Source: Woeseia sp037968755 (GTDB taxonomy: Bacteria; Pseudomonadota; Gammaproteobacteria; Steroidobacterales; Woeseiaceae). From it: a stretch of DNA of 64,000 nucleotides. This document shows, in pieces, positions 37,255 through 46,432 of the stretch (position 1 is its first letter; every line of letters begins with the position of its first letter). The stretch is from contig JBBKWB010000110.1 of assembly GCA_037968755.1 (NCBI GenBank), positions 1 to 64,000 on the forward strand. The letters run 5' to 3'. The notes beneath the pieces were generated by a model. That model did not search any database and had not been told where the DNA came from. It worked only from the letters and a program-made list of their open reading frames with translations. Both the position numbers and the translations under genes were made by a program.

Positions 37255-38325
37255 TTAATTTGATTCAATGGCAACGATAACAGGCCAATGGTCGGAGATT
37301 CCAGGGGCTCCGGAGGCATCAAAGCGTGCCGGCGTGCCGTCATCCCGGCGCTGTCCCGGAGCCAGGTTGGCGACCCGCACGGAATTCGCGCGAATGTTCC
37401 ATGTTGTATCCGCGCCACGCCTGGCCGGCGACCACAAGATCATATCGAGGAACGACCAGGTAGCGTCGCGGGCATAGTAGGACGTGCCGCGGCAGTCGAC
37501 ACCACAGCCAAGGTCATGGGCTACGAGCCAGTTCGGCCGGGCGTAGCGGTCCAGCAAATTTTCCCGCGCATCTTCGCTCGACGTCGTGTTGAAATCGCCC
37601 GCCGCGAAGGCTGGGCGATCGTCAGGCAAGGCCGCCAGCAGTGAATTCAGTGTGTTGTAGGCCGATACGCGCATGGCTGTCGGGTGAAACGGTGCCGGAA
37701 AATGCACAGCAAAGCCCGTCAGAATGGCATCGTCAGCCAGCCTGAAATCTGCCTGCAGAATGCCGCGGGTATCGGCGACTCGCGACTCGAATTCGCCGGC
37801 AAACTCAATTGGATGCAGTTGCGGACTGGCGGCGAGAGGCAGCCGGCTGAGGAACGCGACATCAATGCCGCGCAGGTCACTACCTTCGATCAGGACGGGC
37901 GCGAGGTAGCCGGCTGCCTGCAGGTAGTCGGTTCGCAGTCTTTCGAGGATCCGGACATTCTCGATTTCCTGCAGCGCGATGATGTCGGCACCTCGCCCGT
38001 CATTGACCTGCAGGATCGCACTGGCAAGGGTTGCCAGTTTGCGTTCCAGCAACGCGTCGCTCCAGTCCCAGTTCAGGCACTGTTCGCGCCAGTGATCGAC
38101 TTCAATAAGTGCGCAGGCATCCCGGTGCTCCTGCGTTTGTTTGGCTGCCAGTGGCAGATAGGTTCGATCATCTTTGCCGGGGTCGTCGATATTGTCGAAC
38201 AGGTTCTCGACATTGAACGTCATGATAGTGACGCCATTGCCGGGTGCGCGCACTGCGGCAGAAGTGCAGCCCGCAGAAGTGACTGCAATGAGTGCGAGCA
38301 GGACGTAAGGCAATCGATTCATCAT
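37255..38325 (-). CDS. Endonuclease/exonuclease/phosphatase (EEP) family lipoprotein
   Basis: About 356 residues from ATG 38325. The lipobox LIAVTSAGC marks a lipoprotein. The DNase I-like EEP fold is complete: VTIMTFNVENLFD (Asn), DIIALQEIENV (catalytic Glu), GIDVAFLSRLPL, FAAGDFNTTSSED (Asp-x-Asn) and a final SDHWPVIVAI (Asp-His). Members are nucleases or phosphodiesterases/phosphatases; an exported one beside nucleotidases and TBDRs would fit a surface or periplasmic nuclease (inference). An in-frame ATG one codon downstream is equivalent. Confidence 0.87.
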   Translation of the reverse strand: MMNRLPYVLLALIAVTSAGCTSAAVRAPGNGVTIMTFNVENLFDNIDDPGKDDRTYLPLAAKQTQEHRDACALIEVDHWREQCLNWDWSDALLERKLATLASAILQVNDGRGADIIALQEIENVRILERLRTDYLQAAGYLAPVLIEGSDLRGIDVAFLSRLPLAASPQLHPIEFAGEFESRVADTRGILQADFRLADDAILTGFAVHFPAPFHPTAMRVSAYNTLNSLLAALPDDRPAFAAGDFNTTSSEDARENLLDRYARPNWLVAHDLGCGVDCRGTSYYARDATWSFLDMILWSPARRGADTTWNIRANSVRVANLAPGQRRDDGTPARFDASGAPGISDHWPVIVAIESN

Positions 38326-38480
38326 TCTGAACCCCGGAAGCGGCAGTGATGCAGGCGCGTAGTTTACGTGACGGCAGGCGAAAGCCCAATTCGCGAGTCT
38401 CAACGGCGCTCGCGAGTTGGCGGCGTGACATCTGGCCAGCGGTGCCGTCAATCGAAATATAGTTGTGAAATCGCGGACAA

Positions 38481-38511
38481 AAAAAAGCCCGGCCGGAGCC
38501 GGGCTTTTTAC
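38481..38511. terminator. Terminator between EEP lipoprotein and TBDR 3
   Basis: Stem AAGCCCGGC / GCCGGGCTT with a 4-base loop, flanked by A-runs on the left and T-runs on the right so that it can act in both directions. It terminates the minus-strand TBDR 3 gene, which ends 19 bases before. Confidence 0.9.
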
Positions 38512-38529
38512 AGGTACTGCAGGTTTCGC

Positions 38530-40761
38530 TTATTCGCCGAAATTGATGTTCAGGGTAAGACCTGAAATACGCGGATCATTATCGAAACCAGTGAGGTTAT
38601 TAAAATCAACCACACCCTTCAGGTTTTCTTCGTCGGTCAGGTTGCGACTGTACACTGCGACCTCCCATTGACCGTCATTGTGACGATAGCCGGCGCGCAC
38701 ACCGAGTTCGAACTGCTCGTCCGTGCGGAATTCGACCGCGTCGTACAGGAGGATCTGAGTATCGCCCTGGTAGGCGTAATCGAGATTGAAAAACAATTCG
38801 TTACTGTCACCGAGGTTGTTGGTGTACTCAAGTACGACGTTACCCATAAACTCCGGAGCTTTCGGGAAACGGTTGCCGTCAACCAGCACGAAGTTGTTGG
38901 CATCTGCCGGGGTTGGATCAGGATCGAGAACCGTGCACTGGCCAGAGCCGCAAGGCGCGACCAGCAGATTCGGATCATTGATCTCAGTGTCGTTGTAACC
39001 CAGACCAACGCCGACAAACAGGCTTTCGTTTATCAGCCATTCAACGTCAACATCAAAGCCGGTGCCCTTGCCCTCTTTGGCATTGACGAGCTGGATTGCG
39101 TTGGTCGCGCCGCCAACAGCGGTCAACTGCATGTCATCAACGGTGTAAGTGTATATCGAGCCGTTAATACGCACGCGGTCATTCGCAACCGTTGCCTTGA
39201 AGCCCACTTCGGCTGACACGATGGTTTCCGATATGGCAACCGAAGGCTGACCAAAGAACGCAATGTCGCGGCCCTGGATTGTCGGTGCGCGGAAGCCATT
39301 GGCGATGCGTGCGAATACATTGAAATTATCGTTCACGACAAACAGGCCGCTGAGATCCCAGCTGGTTTGATCATCGGAAACACTGACAGGCGAGACCGGA
39401 ATCGGTGAATTCTGGGCCACCAGGTCCTTCTGATCATCGGTGTAGCGTACGCCACCGGTAATCGTGAGCGCGTCGCTGACGTCATAGCTCACCTGGCCGA
39501 ATACTGCCCAGGCTTCGTTACTGTGTATCGCGGTACTGGGCGCTACGAAAAACGGTGTGGTGGTAACAGCGAACTCCGAATCAAACAGGTAGATGCCTGC
39601 TTGCCAGAAATAGCCATCACCGTCTTTCGCGAGCCGCAGCTCCTGGGTGAACTGATCGAGGTTGTCGATAGCGTCTTTAGTCTGCGACGGAAACGGAATA
39701 AATCCGGGGCCCATGAACGGCAGGAATGCCGCGCCGAAACCACCATCGATATCACCAAGACTGAAGCTGCTTGCCTGCTCGTGCGCGGTTATAGAGGTCA
39801 GTGTCAGCGAATCATCAAGCGACCAGCTCAGGGTCAACGAGCCGCCAAGCCCGTCAGCCTGTTGCGGGTTGTTGTCGCCTTCGTCAAAGAACACCCGGTC
39901 GCGGATGTAATTCTGATTGAGATCGTTGCTGCCGGTGGTCAGGATGTTGGCGCGAAATATTGACGCCGTGCCGTCGTTGTTGCGGCCATGTACGTTCAGC
40001 AGTGCCGAGAAATCGTCGCTGACGTCCCAGTTCAACTGCGCGCGCCAGGCGAATTCGTCGAAACCGCCAAGGGCGTCGTCTTCGCCGGTAAAGCCGTTGT
40101 CGATCCAGTCATCCCTGTGCTGGCTCATGATGGACAGGCGACCCGTCACGGTATTGCTGGTATTCAGGCTGCCGCCCAGCGCGCCTTCGATGTTGGTGGT
40201 GCCGTAAGTACCGACTGTCGCTCGCGCGTAACCCGACATTTCCTCACTCGGCTTGCGTGAGTCGAACTTGACGATACCAGCTGGTGTGTTGCGGCCGAAC
40301 AGGGTGCCCTGCGGTCCACGCAGGACTTCAACGCGCTGGATATCAAACAGCGGAAAGCTTTTCAGGAGTACGTTTTCCTGAACAACTTCGTCCATGATGA
40401 TCGAAACGCTCTGCGATGCCGCGAGGTCGAAATCGTCATTACCGAGGCCGCGCATATAAAAGCGCGGTGCCAGACGACCGTTGGAGGATTCTGCGTAAAG
40501 GCTCGGAATGCGGTTCGCAATCGCGCGAATGTCTTCGCCACCTTCAAACATCGCAGCGAGGCGTTCGCCGGAAACCGCGCTTACCGAGATCGGCACTTCC
40601 TGCAGATTTTCTTCACGGCGTTGTGCCGTAACAGTGATTTCCTCGAGAATCGTCCGGTCCTGCGCCAGGACTGCCGGTGCTGCGGTGATGGCAGCCAGGC
40701 CGCTGGCGACGACGGCGCTGCTGAGCAGCAGTCGAGCGATTGTTGTATTCTTGCAACGCAT
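38530..40761 (-). CDS. TonB-dependent outer-membrane receptor 3
   Basis: About 743 residues from ATG 40761, preceded by GGGAG. The signal peptide ends TAAPAVLAQD. TonB-box-like LEEITVTAQRREE, plug (RFYMRGLGNDDFDLA, VEVLRGPQGTLFGRNTPAG, LGGSLNTSNTVTGRL) and a C-terminal barrel ending ISGLTLNINFGE are typical. It is the same general class as TBDR 1 and unlike TBDR 2. The ligand is not known. It lies in the minus-strand group with the EEP lipoprotein and TBDR 2. Confidence 0.93.
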   Translation of the reverse strand: MRCKNTTIARLLLSSAVVASGLAAITAAPAVLAQDRTILEEITVTAQRREENLQEVPISVSAVSGERLAAMFEGGEDIRAIANRIPSLYAESSNGRLAPRFYMRGLGNDDFDLAASQSVSIIMDEVVQENVLLKSFPLFDIQRVEVLRGPQGTLFGRNTPAGIVKFDSRKPSEEMSGYARATVGTYGTTNIEGALGGSLNTSNTVTGRLSIMSQHRDDWIDNGFTGEDDALGGFDEFAWRAQLNWDVSDDFSALLNVHGRNNDGTASIFRANILTTGSNDLNQNYIRDRVFFDEGDNNPQQADGLGGSLTLSWSLDDSLTLTSITAHEQASSFSLGDIDGGFGAAFLPFMGPGFIPFPSQTKDAIDNLDQFTQELRLAKDGDGYFWQAGIYLFDSEFAVTTTPFFVAPSTAIHSNEAWAVFGQVSYDVSDALTITGGVRYTDDQKDLVAQNSPIPVSPVSVSDDQTSWDLSGLFVVNDNFNVFARIANGFRAPTIQGRDIAFFGQPSVAISETIVSAEVGFKATVANDRVRINGSIYTYTVDDMQLTAVGGATNAIQLVNAKEGKGTGFDVDVEWLINESLFVGVGLGYNDTEINDPNLLVAPCGSGQCTVLDPDPTPADANNFVLVDGNRFPKAPEFMGNVVLEYTNNLGDSNELFFNLDYAYQGDTQILLYDAVEFRTDEQFELGVRAGYRHNDGQWEVAVYSRNLTDEENLKGVVDFNNLTGFDNDPRISGLTLNINFGE

Positions 40762-40902
40762 TGTATATCTCCCTGAAACGATGGCCGAAGTATAGCCCTG
40801 TTGCTCTCGCATATGACTATATTTTTGTAGTAACGTTCACCGTCGCGCGTCGCAACGTAATGTGGTTATTTACCCACGCGTGCTGCAACTGGCTCCGGTC
40901 AC

Positions 40903-41265
40903 TTACTCCAGCGGCTGATAGTCTTGCGGGTTGAAGCGCGGCGTACAGATGCATTCAAAAACAAGATCGCTGGTGCCGGAATTGTGGATTCGCTGGGAAG
41001 TGCCGCGCGGAATGACCACCGTGTCGCCGGGACCGACCGCAAAGGCTGCATTGCCGGCTGTTTCCATCTGGCCTTCTCCTGACTCGATGATGTACCACTC
41101 ATCGACTGCAAGGCTGTGCAGCTCGGTCGTAACGCCGGGTGATACGCGGCAACGCGCGAGCGAGACCTTTGGCTCAGCCGGGTCATTAAGTATTTCAGTG
41201 ATAAAACAGCGTTCACGGGTAGCAAACTCGCTGGTGTTTTTGGCCCGGATGAGTGACTTTTGCAT
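40903..41265 (-). CDS. Cupin domain protein
   Basis: About 120 residues from ATG 41265. Conserved cupin motifs: GVTTELHSLAVDEWYIIESGEGQMET and GDTVVIPRGTSQRIHNSG. Metal ligands look partly degenerate, with one His in the first motif and one in the second, so binding without catalysis is possible. It ends in CICTPRFNPQDY, typical of small stand-alone cupins. Function unknown. It is divergent from deoD. Confidence 0.8.
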   Translation of the reverse strand: MQKSLIRAKNTSEFATRERCFITEILNDPAEPKVSLARCRVSPGVTTELHSLAVDEWYIIESGEGQMETAGNAAFAVGPGDTVVIPRGTSQRIHNSGTSDLVFECICTPRFNPQDYQPLE

Positions 41266-41405
41266 ACGGCATACTCTGGCTGCGGCGATCAGCGAACATT
41301 CTACGGTGAGTTGCAACAGGGTTCCCAATCTTCGCCCGGCGGCGTAAGGTGGCCGGTCCGCGCCCACGGCACTGCCCGGCACGCGGTCTGGCGGTGCTAA
41401 TATTC

Positions 41406-41433
41406 ACCTTGGCACCTTGGCACCTTGGCACCT
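41406..41433. repeat. Short tandem repeat, about 3.5 copies of an 8-mer
   Basis: The octamer CACCTTGG is repeated head to tail about 3.5 times 70 bases upstream of the deoD start, in its leader or promoter region. Such arrays can change length by slippage. Confidence 0.75.
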
Positions 41434-41500
41434 GCCCACCTGGCCAGTTCCGGCTACATTAAAATCATGCAGGCCGCTGGTCGGCATCAGGCGAGGCACT

Positions 41501-42223
41501 ATGGCAACGAAACACATGAACGCAGCACCGGGCGATTTCGCCAAGACGGTTCTGATGCCGGGCGATCCGCTGCGAGCGCAGTACATCGCGAAGAAATGGC
41601 TCAGCGATGTGCAGAGGGTCACGGACGTTCGCAACATGTGGGGTTTCACCGGCAGCTACAAAGGTATGCCGGTGTCCGTGATGGCACACGGCATGGGCAT
41701 TCCGTCCGCTTCAATTTATTGCACGGAGCTCGTCAGCGATTACGGTGTAAAGCGCTTGGTCCGCGTCGGCAGTTGCGGCACTACTCACCCCGACGTCAAA
41801 TTACGCGACGTGCTGATTGCAATGGGTGCGTCTACTGATTCCAACGTTAACCGCATGCGCTTCGGCGGTTTCGACCTGGCAGCCCTGGCCACGTTTTCGT
41901 TGGTAGCTAATGCGGTAAAGGCTGCTGAAGAACAGAATGTGTCCTACCACGTCGGCAATATTTTCTCGGCAGATCTTTTCTACACGCCGCAGCCGGAAAT
42001 GTTCCAGATCATGGCGAAATACAACGTGCTGGGCGTCGAGATGGAGGCCGCCGGTATCTATCCGATTGCCGCCGAGCATGGCGTTGAGGCACTGGCAGTT
42101 TGCACGGTCAGTGACGATATCGTGAGCGGCGAGGCGCTAAGCTCCGATGAGCGCCAGAACACGTTTGATGAAATGATCACCGTCGCGCTAGAGACGGTGC
42201 ACATGAGTGGAGAACCGGCGTGA
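41501..42223 (+). CDS. deoD: Purine-nucleoside phosphorylase, hexameric (DeoD) type
   Basis: About 240 residues from ATG 41501. It splits purine (deoxy)nucleosides with phosphate to base plus (deoxy)ribose 1-phosphate. Family marks: VLMPGDPLRAQYIA near the N-terminus, VRVGSCGTTHPDVKLRDVLIAMGAS, EMEAAGIYPIAAEHGVEALAVCTVSDD with the catalytic Asp. Longer upstream frames read through the 8-mer repeat and are not real. It overlaps deoC by 4 bases (GTGA), so it opens the operon deoD-deoC-aldA-like-ALDH-like. Confidence 0.96.
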   Translation: MATKHMNAAPGDFAKTVLMPGDPLRAQYIAKKWLSDVQRVTDVRNMWGFTGSYKGMPVSVMAHGMGIPSASIYCTELVSDYGVKRLVRVGSCGTTHPDVKLRDVLIAMGASTDSNVNRMRFGGFDLAALATFSLVANAVKAAEEQNVSYHVGNIFSADLFYTPQPEMFQIMAKYNVLGVEMEAAGIYPIAAEHGVEALAVCTVSDDIVSGEALSSDERQNTFDEMITVALETVHMSGEPA

Positions 42224-43146
42224 GCGCGGTGAAAGCAGTAAAAACAACGGCACTGCCTGACCTGAGTCGGGTAACCCCCGTTGACGAAGTGGGTGTGCAC
42301 GAACGCACAGCGCGCTTCCAGACGCGCTCGATCAAGACTGATTCCAAGAATGCTGCGTTGAAAATGATACTCAGCATGATCGATCTCACTACCCTGGAAG
42401 GTCAGGATACGCGCGGCAAAGTCCGGCAGTTATGCCAGAAAGCCATACACCTGCACGATCAGCTACCGGGCTTGCCGTACGTTGCGGCGGTTTGCGTCTA
42501 CCCGACGATGGTTGGCGTCGCGAAAAAAGCACTGGGTAAAGCCGATATCAACGTGGCCTCCGTTGCGACTGCTTTCCCCAGCGGCATGGCGCCGCGACAT
42601 ATCAAGATTGATGAAACCAGGATTGCCGTTGCCGAGGGCGCTGACGAAATCGATATGGTGATTTCGCGTGGCGCGTTCCTGCAAGGCGAGTATGGCTTTG
42701 TGTTTGACGAGATCGCGGCAGTCAAGGAGGCCTGTGGCGATGCCCACCTGAAAGTCATACTGGAGACTGGCGAACTCAGTACGCTCGACAACGTTCGACG
42801 TGCGAGTGTGCTGGCAATGCATGCCGGCGCAGACTTCATCAAGACCTCGACGGGCAAGATTCAACCGGCAGCGACTATGCCAGTCACCTACGTCATGTTG
42901 CAGGCGATTCGCGACTACTACCGCGAGACCGGTCGTATGGTTGGCATGAAGCCAGCAGGCGGCATATCCACCTCAAAACTCGCCATCCATTATCTCGTCA
43001 TGCTGCGCGAAACCCTGGGTAATGCGTGGATGAGCAAAGAATGGTTTCGCTTCGGCGCAAGCTCGCTGGCGAACGACGTGCTAATGCAGATGCAGAAACA
43101 GGCGACCGGCGTTTACCAGTCGGCCGATTACTTTTCCAAAGACTGA
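42220..43146 (+). CDS. deoC: Deoxyribose-phosphate aldolase
   Basis: A 308-residue class I aldolase that cleaves deoxyribose 5-phosphate to glyceraldehyde 3-phosphate and acetaldehyde. The Schiff-base lysine is in ADFIKTSTGKIQPAA; DEIDMVISRGAFLQGEY and KPAGGISTSKLA are family motifs. It is longer than the E. coli protein (259) and matches the longer DERA type with an N-terminal extension of about 50 residues. The GTG start overlaps the deoD stop. The acetaldehyde product is a logical substrate for the ALDH genes that follow. Confidence 0.96.
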   Translation: MSAVKAVKTTALPDLSRVTPVDEVGVHERTARFQTRSIKTDSKNAALKMILSMIDLTTLEGQDTRGKVRQLCQKAIHLHDQLPGLPYVAAVCVYPTMVGVAKKALGKADINVASVATAFPSGMAPRHIKIDETRIAVAEGADEIDMVISRGAFLQGEYGFVFDEIAAVKEACGDAHLKVILETGELSTLDNVRRASVLAMHAGADFIKTSTGKIQPAATMPVTYVMLQAIRDYYRETGRMVGMKPAGGISTSKLAIHYLVMLRETLGNAWMSKEWFRFGASSLANDVLMQMQKQATGVYQSADYFSKD

Positions 43147-44631
43147 TTGGGCCATAACGTGGACACACAAGTAACGAAACTGGCATTTGATGGCGGCTGG
43201 GAATACGCGCCAGCGCCGGAAAGTACGGATCACATTCATATCGACAAACAGTACGAACTGTTTATTGGCGGCAAGTTCGTGGTGCCGGTCGAGGGAGGCT
43301 ATTTCAATACAGTCAATCCGGCGACAGAGAAAAAACTGAGCCGTGTTGCCCTGGCTACGGATGCTGACGTCGACAAAGCAGTGGCTGCTGCGCGCAAGGC
43401 ATTCAACGGACCGTGGTCGAAGATGAAAGCTGCGGAGCGCGGCAAGTACATTTTTCGCATCGCACGCATATTGCAGGAACGGGCCCGCGAGTTTTCGGTG
43501 ATTGAGTCACTGGATGGCGGCAAGCCGATTCGCGAGTCCCGCGACATCGACATCCCGCTCGCCGCCGCGCACTTCTTTTACTACGCCGGCTGGGCGGACA
43601 AGCTGGAATACGCTTATCCTGGCCGACAACCTGCGGCGCTCGGCGTTGCCGGGCAGATTATTCCCTGGAATTTCCCGCTGTTGATGGCCGCCTGGAAAAT
43701 TGCCCCGGCACTCGCATGTGGCAATACGGTTGTGCTGAAACCGGCAGAAACGACGCCACTGACTGCGTTGAAGCTGGCCGAGGTTATTCAGGATGCCGGA
43801 TTGCCGCCCGGCGTCGTCAATATCATCACGGGTGCAGGCGAGACTGGCTCTGCCCTCGTTGACCATGACGATGTCGACAAAGTCGCGTTCACGGGTTCAA
43901 CCGGCGTCGGTCGCAGCATTATGAAGTCGATCGCAGGCAGCGGTAAGAAATACACGCTGGAACTGGGTGGCAAAGCCGCCAATATTATCTTCGCGGACGC
44001 GGCGCTTGATCAGGCCGTTGAAGGCATCGTCAACGGCATATTCTTCAACCAGGGACATGTTTGCTGCGCAGGGTCACGCCTGCTGGTCCAGGAGTCTGTC
44101 GCCGACGAGGTAATAGCGCGACTGAAAGATCGCATGGAGACACTGATAGTTGGTGATCCTCTGGACAAGAACACGGACATCGGCGCGATAAACTCGAAAG
44201 CGCAACTGGCCCGTATCAAGTCGTACCTTAAAATTGGCGAAGAAGAAGGTGCGGAGATGCATCAGAGCTCCTGCCCGGTCCCCGATAAGGGCTACTGGTG
44301 CCGACCGACAATATTCACAGGCGTAGCGCAGTCGAATCGGATCGTCCAGGAAGAGATCTTCGGGCCGGTGCTGGCGATCCAGTCGTTTCGCACGCTCGAG
44401 GAAGGTCTGACCAAGGCGAATAATACTCAGTACGGTTTGTCGGGCGGAATCTGGACGGACAAGGGCGCCAAGATATTCAAGATGACCCAGGGCGTGCGCG
44501 CCGGCGTAATTTGGGCGAATACCTTCAATAAATTTGATCCGACCTCACCGTTCGGCGGTTACAAAGAGTCGGGTGTTGGTCGCGAAGGCGGCCTGCATGG
44601 CCTCGGCGCCTACCTGAACCTGGAGTCCTGA
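43147..44631 (+). CDS. Aldehyde dehydrogenase (NAD(P)-dependent)
   Basis: A 494-residue soluble ALDH. Catalytic elements are complete: IIPWNFPLLMAAWKIAPALACGN (cofactor), FTGSTGVGRSIM, the general-base Glu in LELGGKAANIIF, and the nucleophile Cys in NQGHVCCAGSRLLVQE. It probably oxidises the acetaldehyde released by DeoC (inference from adjacency). The start is TTG 43147 directly after the deoC stop; GTG 43159 is an equally plausible start. It is paired with a short ALDH-like gene one base downstream. Confidence 0.94.
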   Translation: MGHNVDTQVTKLAFDGGWEYAPAPESTDHIHIDKQYELFIGGKFVVPVEGGYFNTVNPATEKKLSRVALATDADVDKAVAAARKAFNGPWSKMKAAERGKYIFRIARILQERAREFSVIESLDGGKPIRESRDIDIPLAAAHFFYYAGWADKLEYAYPGRQPAALGVAGQIIPWNFPLLMAAWKIAPALACGNTVVLKPAETTPLTALKLAEVIQDAGLPPGVVNIITGAGETGSALVDHDDVDKVAFTGSTGVGRSIMKSIAGSGKKYTLELGGKAANIIFADAALDQAVEGIVNGIFFNQGHVCCAGSRLLVQESVADEVIARLKDRMETLIVGDPLDKNTDIGAINSKAQLARIKSYLKIGEEEGAEMHQSSCPVPDKGYWCRPTIFTGVAQSNRIVQEEIFGPVLAIQSFRTLEEGLTKANNTQYGLSGGIWTDKGAKIFKMTQGVRAGVIWANTFNKFDPTSPFGGYKESGVGREGGLHGLGAYLNLES

Positions 44632-44632
44632 G

Positions 44633-45505
44633 ATGGCTACTCAAGCGGCACGCATACCGGTTGCCAAGACTTACAAAATTTATATCGGCGGCAAATTTCC
44701 GCGCACCGAGTCGGGACGTTATTACGAATTGCAGGATGCAAAGGGCAAAGTTATTGCCAATATTTGCCGGTCGAGTCGCAAAGACTTTCGTAACGCCGTC
44801 GTTGCCGCGCGCAATGCACAATCCGGTTGGGCAGCAGCCAGCGCTTACCTGCGCGGCCAGATCCTGTATCGCATTGCAGAGATGCTGGAAGGGCGGCGCG
44901 AACAGTTTGTCGCTGAAATGGCGGCAGAGGGTGTCGGCAAAAAGGCAGCACAGAATGAAGTGGATGCGGCGATCGATCGCCTTATTTATTACGCGGGTTG
45001 GGCCGACAAGTACCAGCAGGTGTTTTCAGCTGTAAACCCCGTTGCCTCGAGCCATTTCAATTTTTCGGTTTTGGAGCCGACCGGTGTTGTCTCGGTGCTG
45101 GCCCCGGAAGACAGCGGCTTGCTGGGCCTCGTTTCGAATATCGCGCCAGCTATTGTTGGTGGCAATACCTGCGTCGTGCTGGCATCAGAGTCTCTGCCGC
45201 TGAATGCAGTCAGCTTCGCTGAGGTTCTGCACGCATCCGACGTTCCCGGCGGCGTCGTTAATATCCTTACAGGTTACCGGTCAGAACTCAGCGGCCAGTT
45301 TGCGTCGCATATGGACGTCAACGCAGTCATTTACTGTGATGCCGAAGCCGATACGGCGCGTGAGATTCAGGAAAAAGCGGCGGACAATATCAAGCGCGTC
45401 ATTGCGCGAACAGATACCAACTGGTCGAAAGATGCGGCAGCGAACCCGTACCTGATTTCTGACACCCAGGAAACCAAGACCACCTGGCACCCAATCGGCA
45501 GCTAG
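44633..45505 (+). CDS. Short ALDH-like protein without catalytic domain
   Basis: A 290-residue protein homologous to the N-terminal, cofactor-binding half of aldehyde dehydrogenases: KIYIGGKFPRTESGRYYEL, ARNAQSGWAAASAYLRGQIL, YYAGWADKY and the Rossmann-like VLEPTGVVSVLAPEDSGLLG and GGVVNILTGYRSEL. The general-base Glu and the nucleophile Cys regions are absent, and it ends shortly after the Rossmann part in a unique tail (TWHPIGS). It starts one base after the catalytic ALDH stop. In ALDH16 proteins a catalytic ALDH domain is followed by an inactive ALDH-like domain; this pair looks like the split form. A structural partner role is inferred. The protein is not obviously a decayed gene, since reading frame and codon use are intact. 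Confidence 0.85.
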   Translation: MATQAARIPVAKTYKIYIGGKFPRTESGRYYELQDAKGKVIANICRSSRKDFRNAVVAARNAQSGWAAASAYLRGQILYRIAEMLEGRREQFVAEMAAEGVGKKAAQNEVDAAIDRLIYYAGWADKYQQVFSAVNPVASSHFNFSVLEPTGVVSVLAPEDSGLLGLVSNIAPAIVGGNTCVVLASESLPLNAVSFAEVLHASDVPGGVVNILTGYRSELSGQFASHMDVNAVIYCDAEADTAREIQEKAADNIKRVIARTDTNWSKDAAANPYLISDTQETKTTWHPIGS

Positions 45506-45538
45506 GCCGGCGGCGGCTCGCTCTCACGCGCTGCATCG

Positions 45539-46372
45539 TCAACGGTCGTGGCGGTGACTGATCGTTCGCGTTTCGCCAGGTACGGTGAACAGGTCAACTT
45601 CTTGCAGCTTATCCTCACGTTGCGCCGGCTCGCTTTGAACATTGACTGGCACGTGCACGCCGACGGCGGCTTTCGGCCTGATGTATTCGCGAAGGATATC
45701 GAGGCCCGATTCGGACAGGAAATACCAGTACGGCGGGAACGCCATATCAGGTTCGCGTTGTCGCCAGTAGTCTGAATCCGGTTCGAAATGCGCGTCGCTG
45801 GTGTCGGCGTCGCCGAGGTGCAGTACCGTCGGGCCGTCGTCCAGGGTGATGCGCCACGCCAGGTTCTCGACGTCGACGCGGCTGTCGGGCCAACCCGAAT
45901 GCGGCACGCGCACGACTTCAATCAACAAGCCGGGTGCCCGCAACTGCAGCGGCTTGTCACCGTATTGCAGGTTGACAGCAGTCACACGCGAGAACAGCGC
46001 ATCGTCGCCCGTGCCAGCTGAGCGCATCGCGGCGACGGCCTGCTCGGGCGCGTACAGGTGAATGTCTTCGCGCTTGCGCAGGAATTCCAGCATGTCACCG
46101 GGCTCAAAGTGGTCACCGTGATAGTGGCTGATGAACACAGCGTCGATGCCATCCCACGGTTGCTGGCCCGCAAACAGTGCAGCGCGCATTTCCGACGGGA
46201 CGAGGCGGTAGCTACCGTAGTCCCGTGAAAACAGGGGATCGAACAGGATCTTGGTATCGCCATGTGCGGCCATCAAGCCCTCGTTTGCGAGGTAATGGGC
46301 CGTTGCATCTTCGTGCGCGCTTGCAGTTTGCAGAGCCAGCAGCAAGACACCGCTTAGTAATGCTGATCGCAT
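45539..46372 (-). CDS. Exported MBL-fold metallo-hydrolase
   Basis: About 277 residues from ATG 46372 (GAGGGGG upstream). A signal peptide (SALLSGVLLLALQTASA) precedes a metallo-beta-lactamase domain with AVFISHYHGDHFEPG (H-x-H-x-D-H), PHSGWPDSRVDVENLAWRI and VLHLGDADTSDAHF. The HSGW and UlaG-like layout suggest the UPF0173/lactonase-like branch. The substrate is unknown. It converges on the ALDH operon. Confidence 0.82.
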   Translation of the reverse strand: MRSALLSGVLLLALQTASAHEDATAHYLANEGLMAAHGDTKILFDPLFSRDYGSYRLVPSEMRAALFAGQQPWDGIDAVFISHYHGDHFEPGDMLEFLRKREDIHLYAPEQAVAAMRSAGTGDDALFSRVTAVNLQYGDKPLQLRAPGLLIEVVRVPHSGWPDSRVDVENLAWRITLDDGPTVLHLGDADTSDAHFEPDSDYWRQREPDMAFPPYWYFLSESGLDILREYIRPKAAVGVHVPVNVQSEPAQREDKLQEVDLFTVPGETRTISHRHDR

Positions 46373-46432
46373 GTTGTCCCCCCTCACCGTTTACCGGGTA
46401 ATAGAGCGTTCGCAGTAAGCAACGTTGGCGAG

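Noticed and set aside
44633..45505. Calling the short ALDH-like gene a pseudogene
   Set aside because: The frame is intact, its start is tightly coupled to the upstream gene, and it has its own C-terminal tail; loss of the catalytic half looks old and stable.
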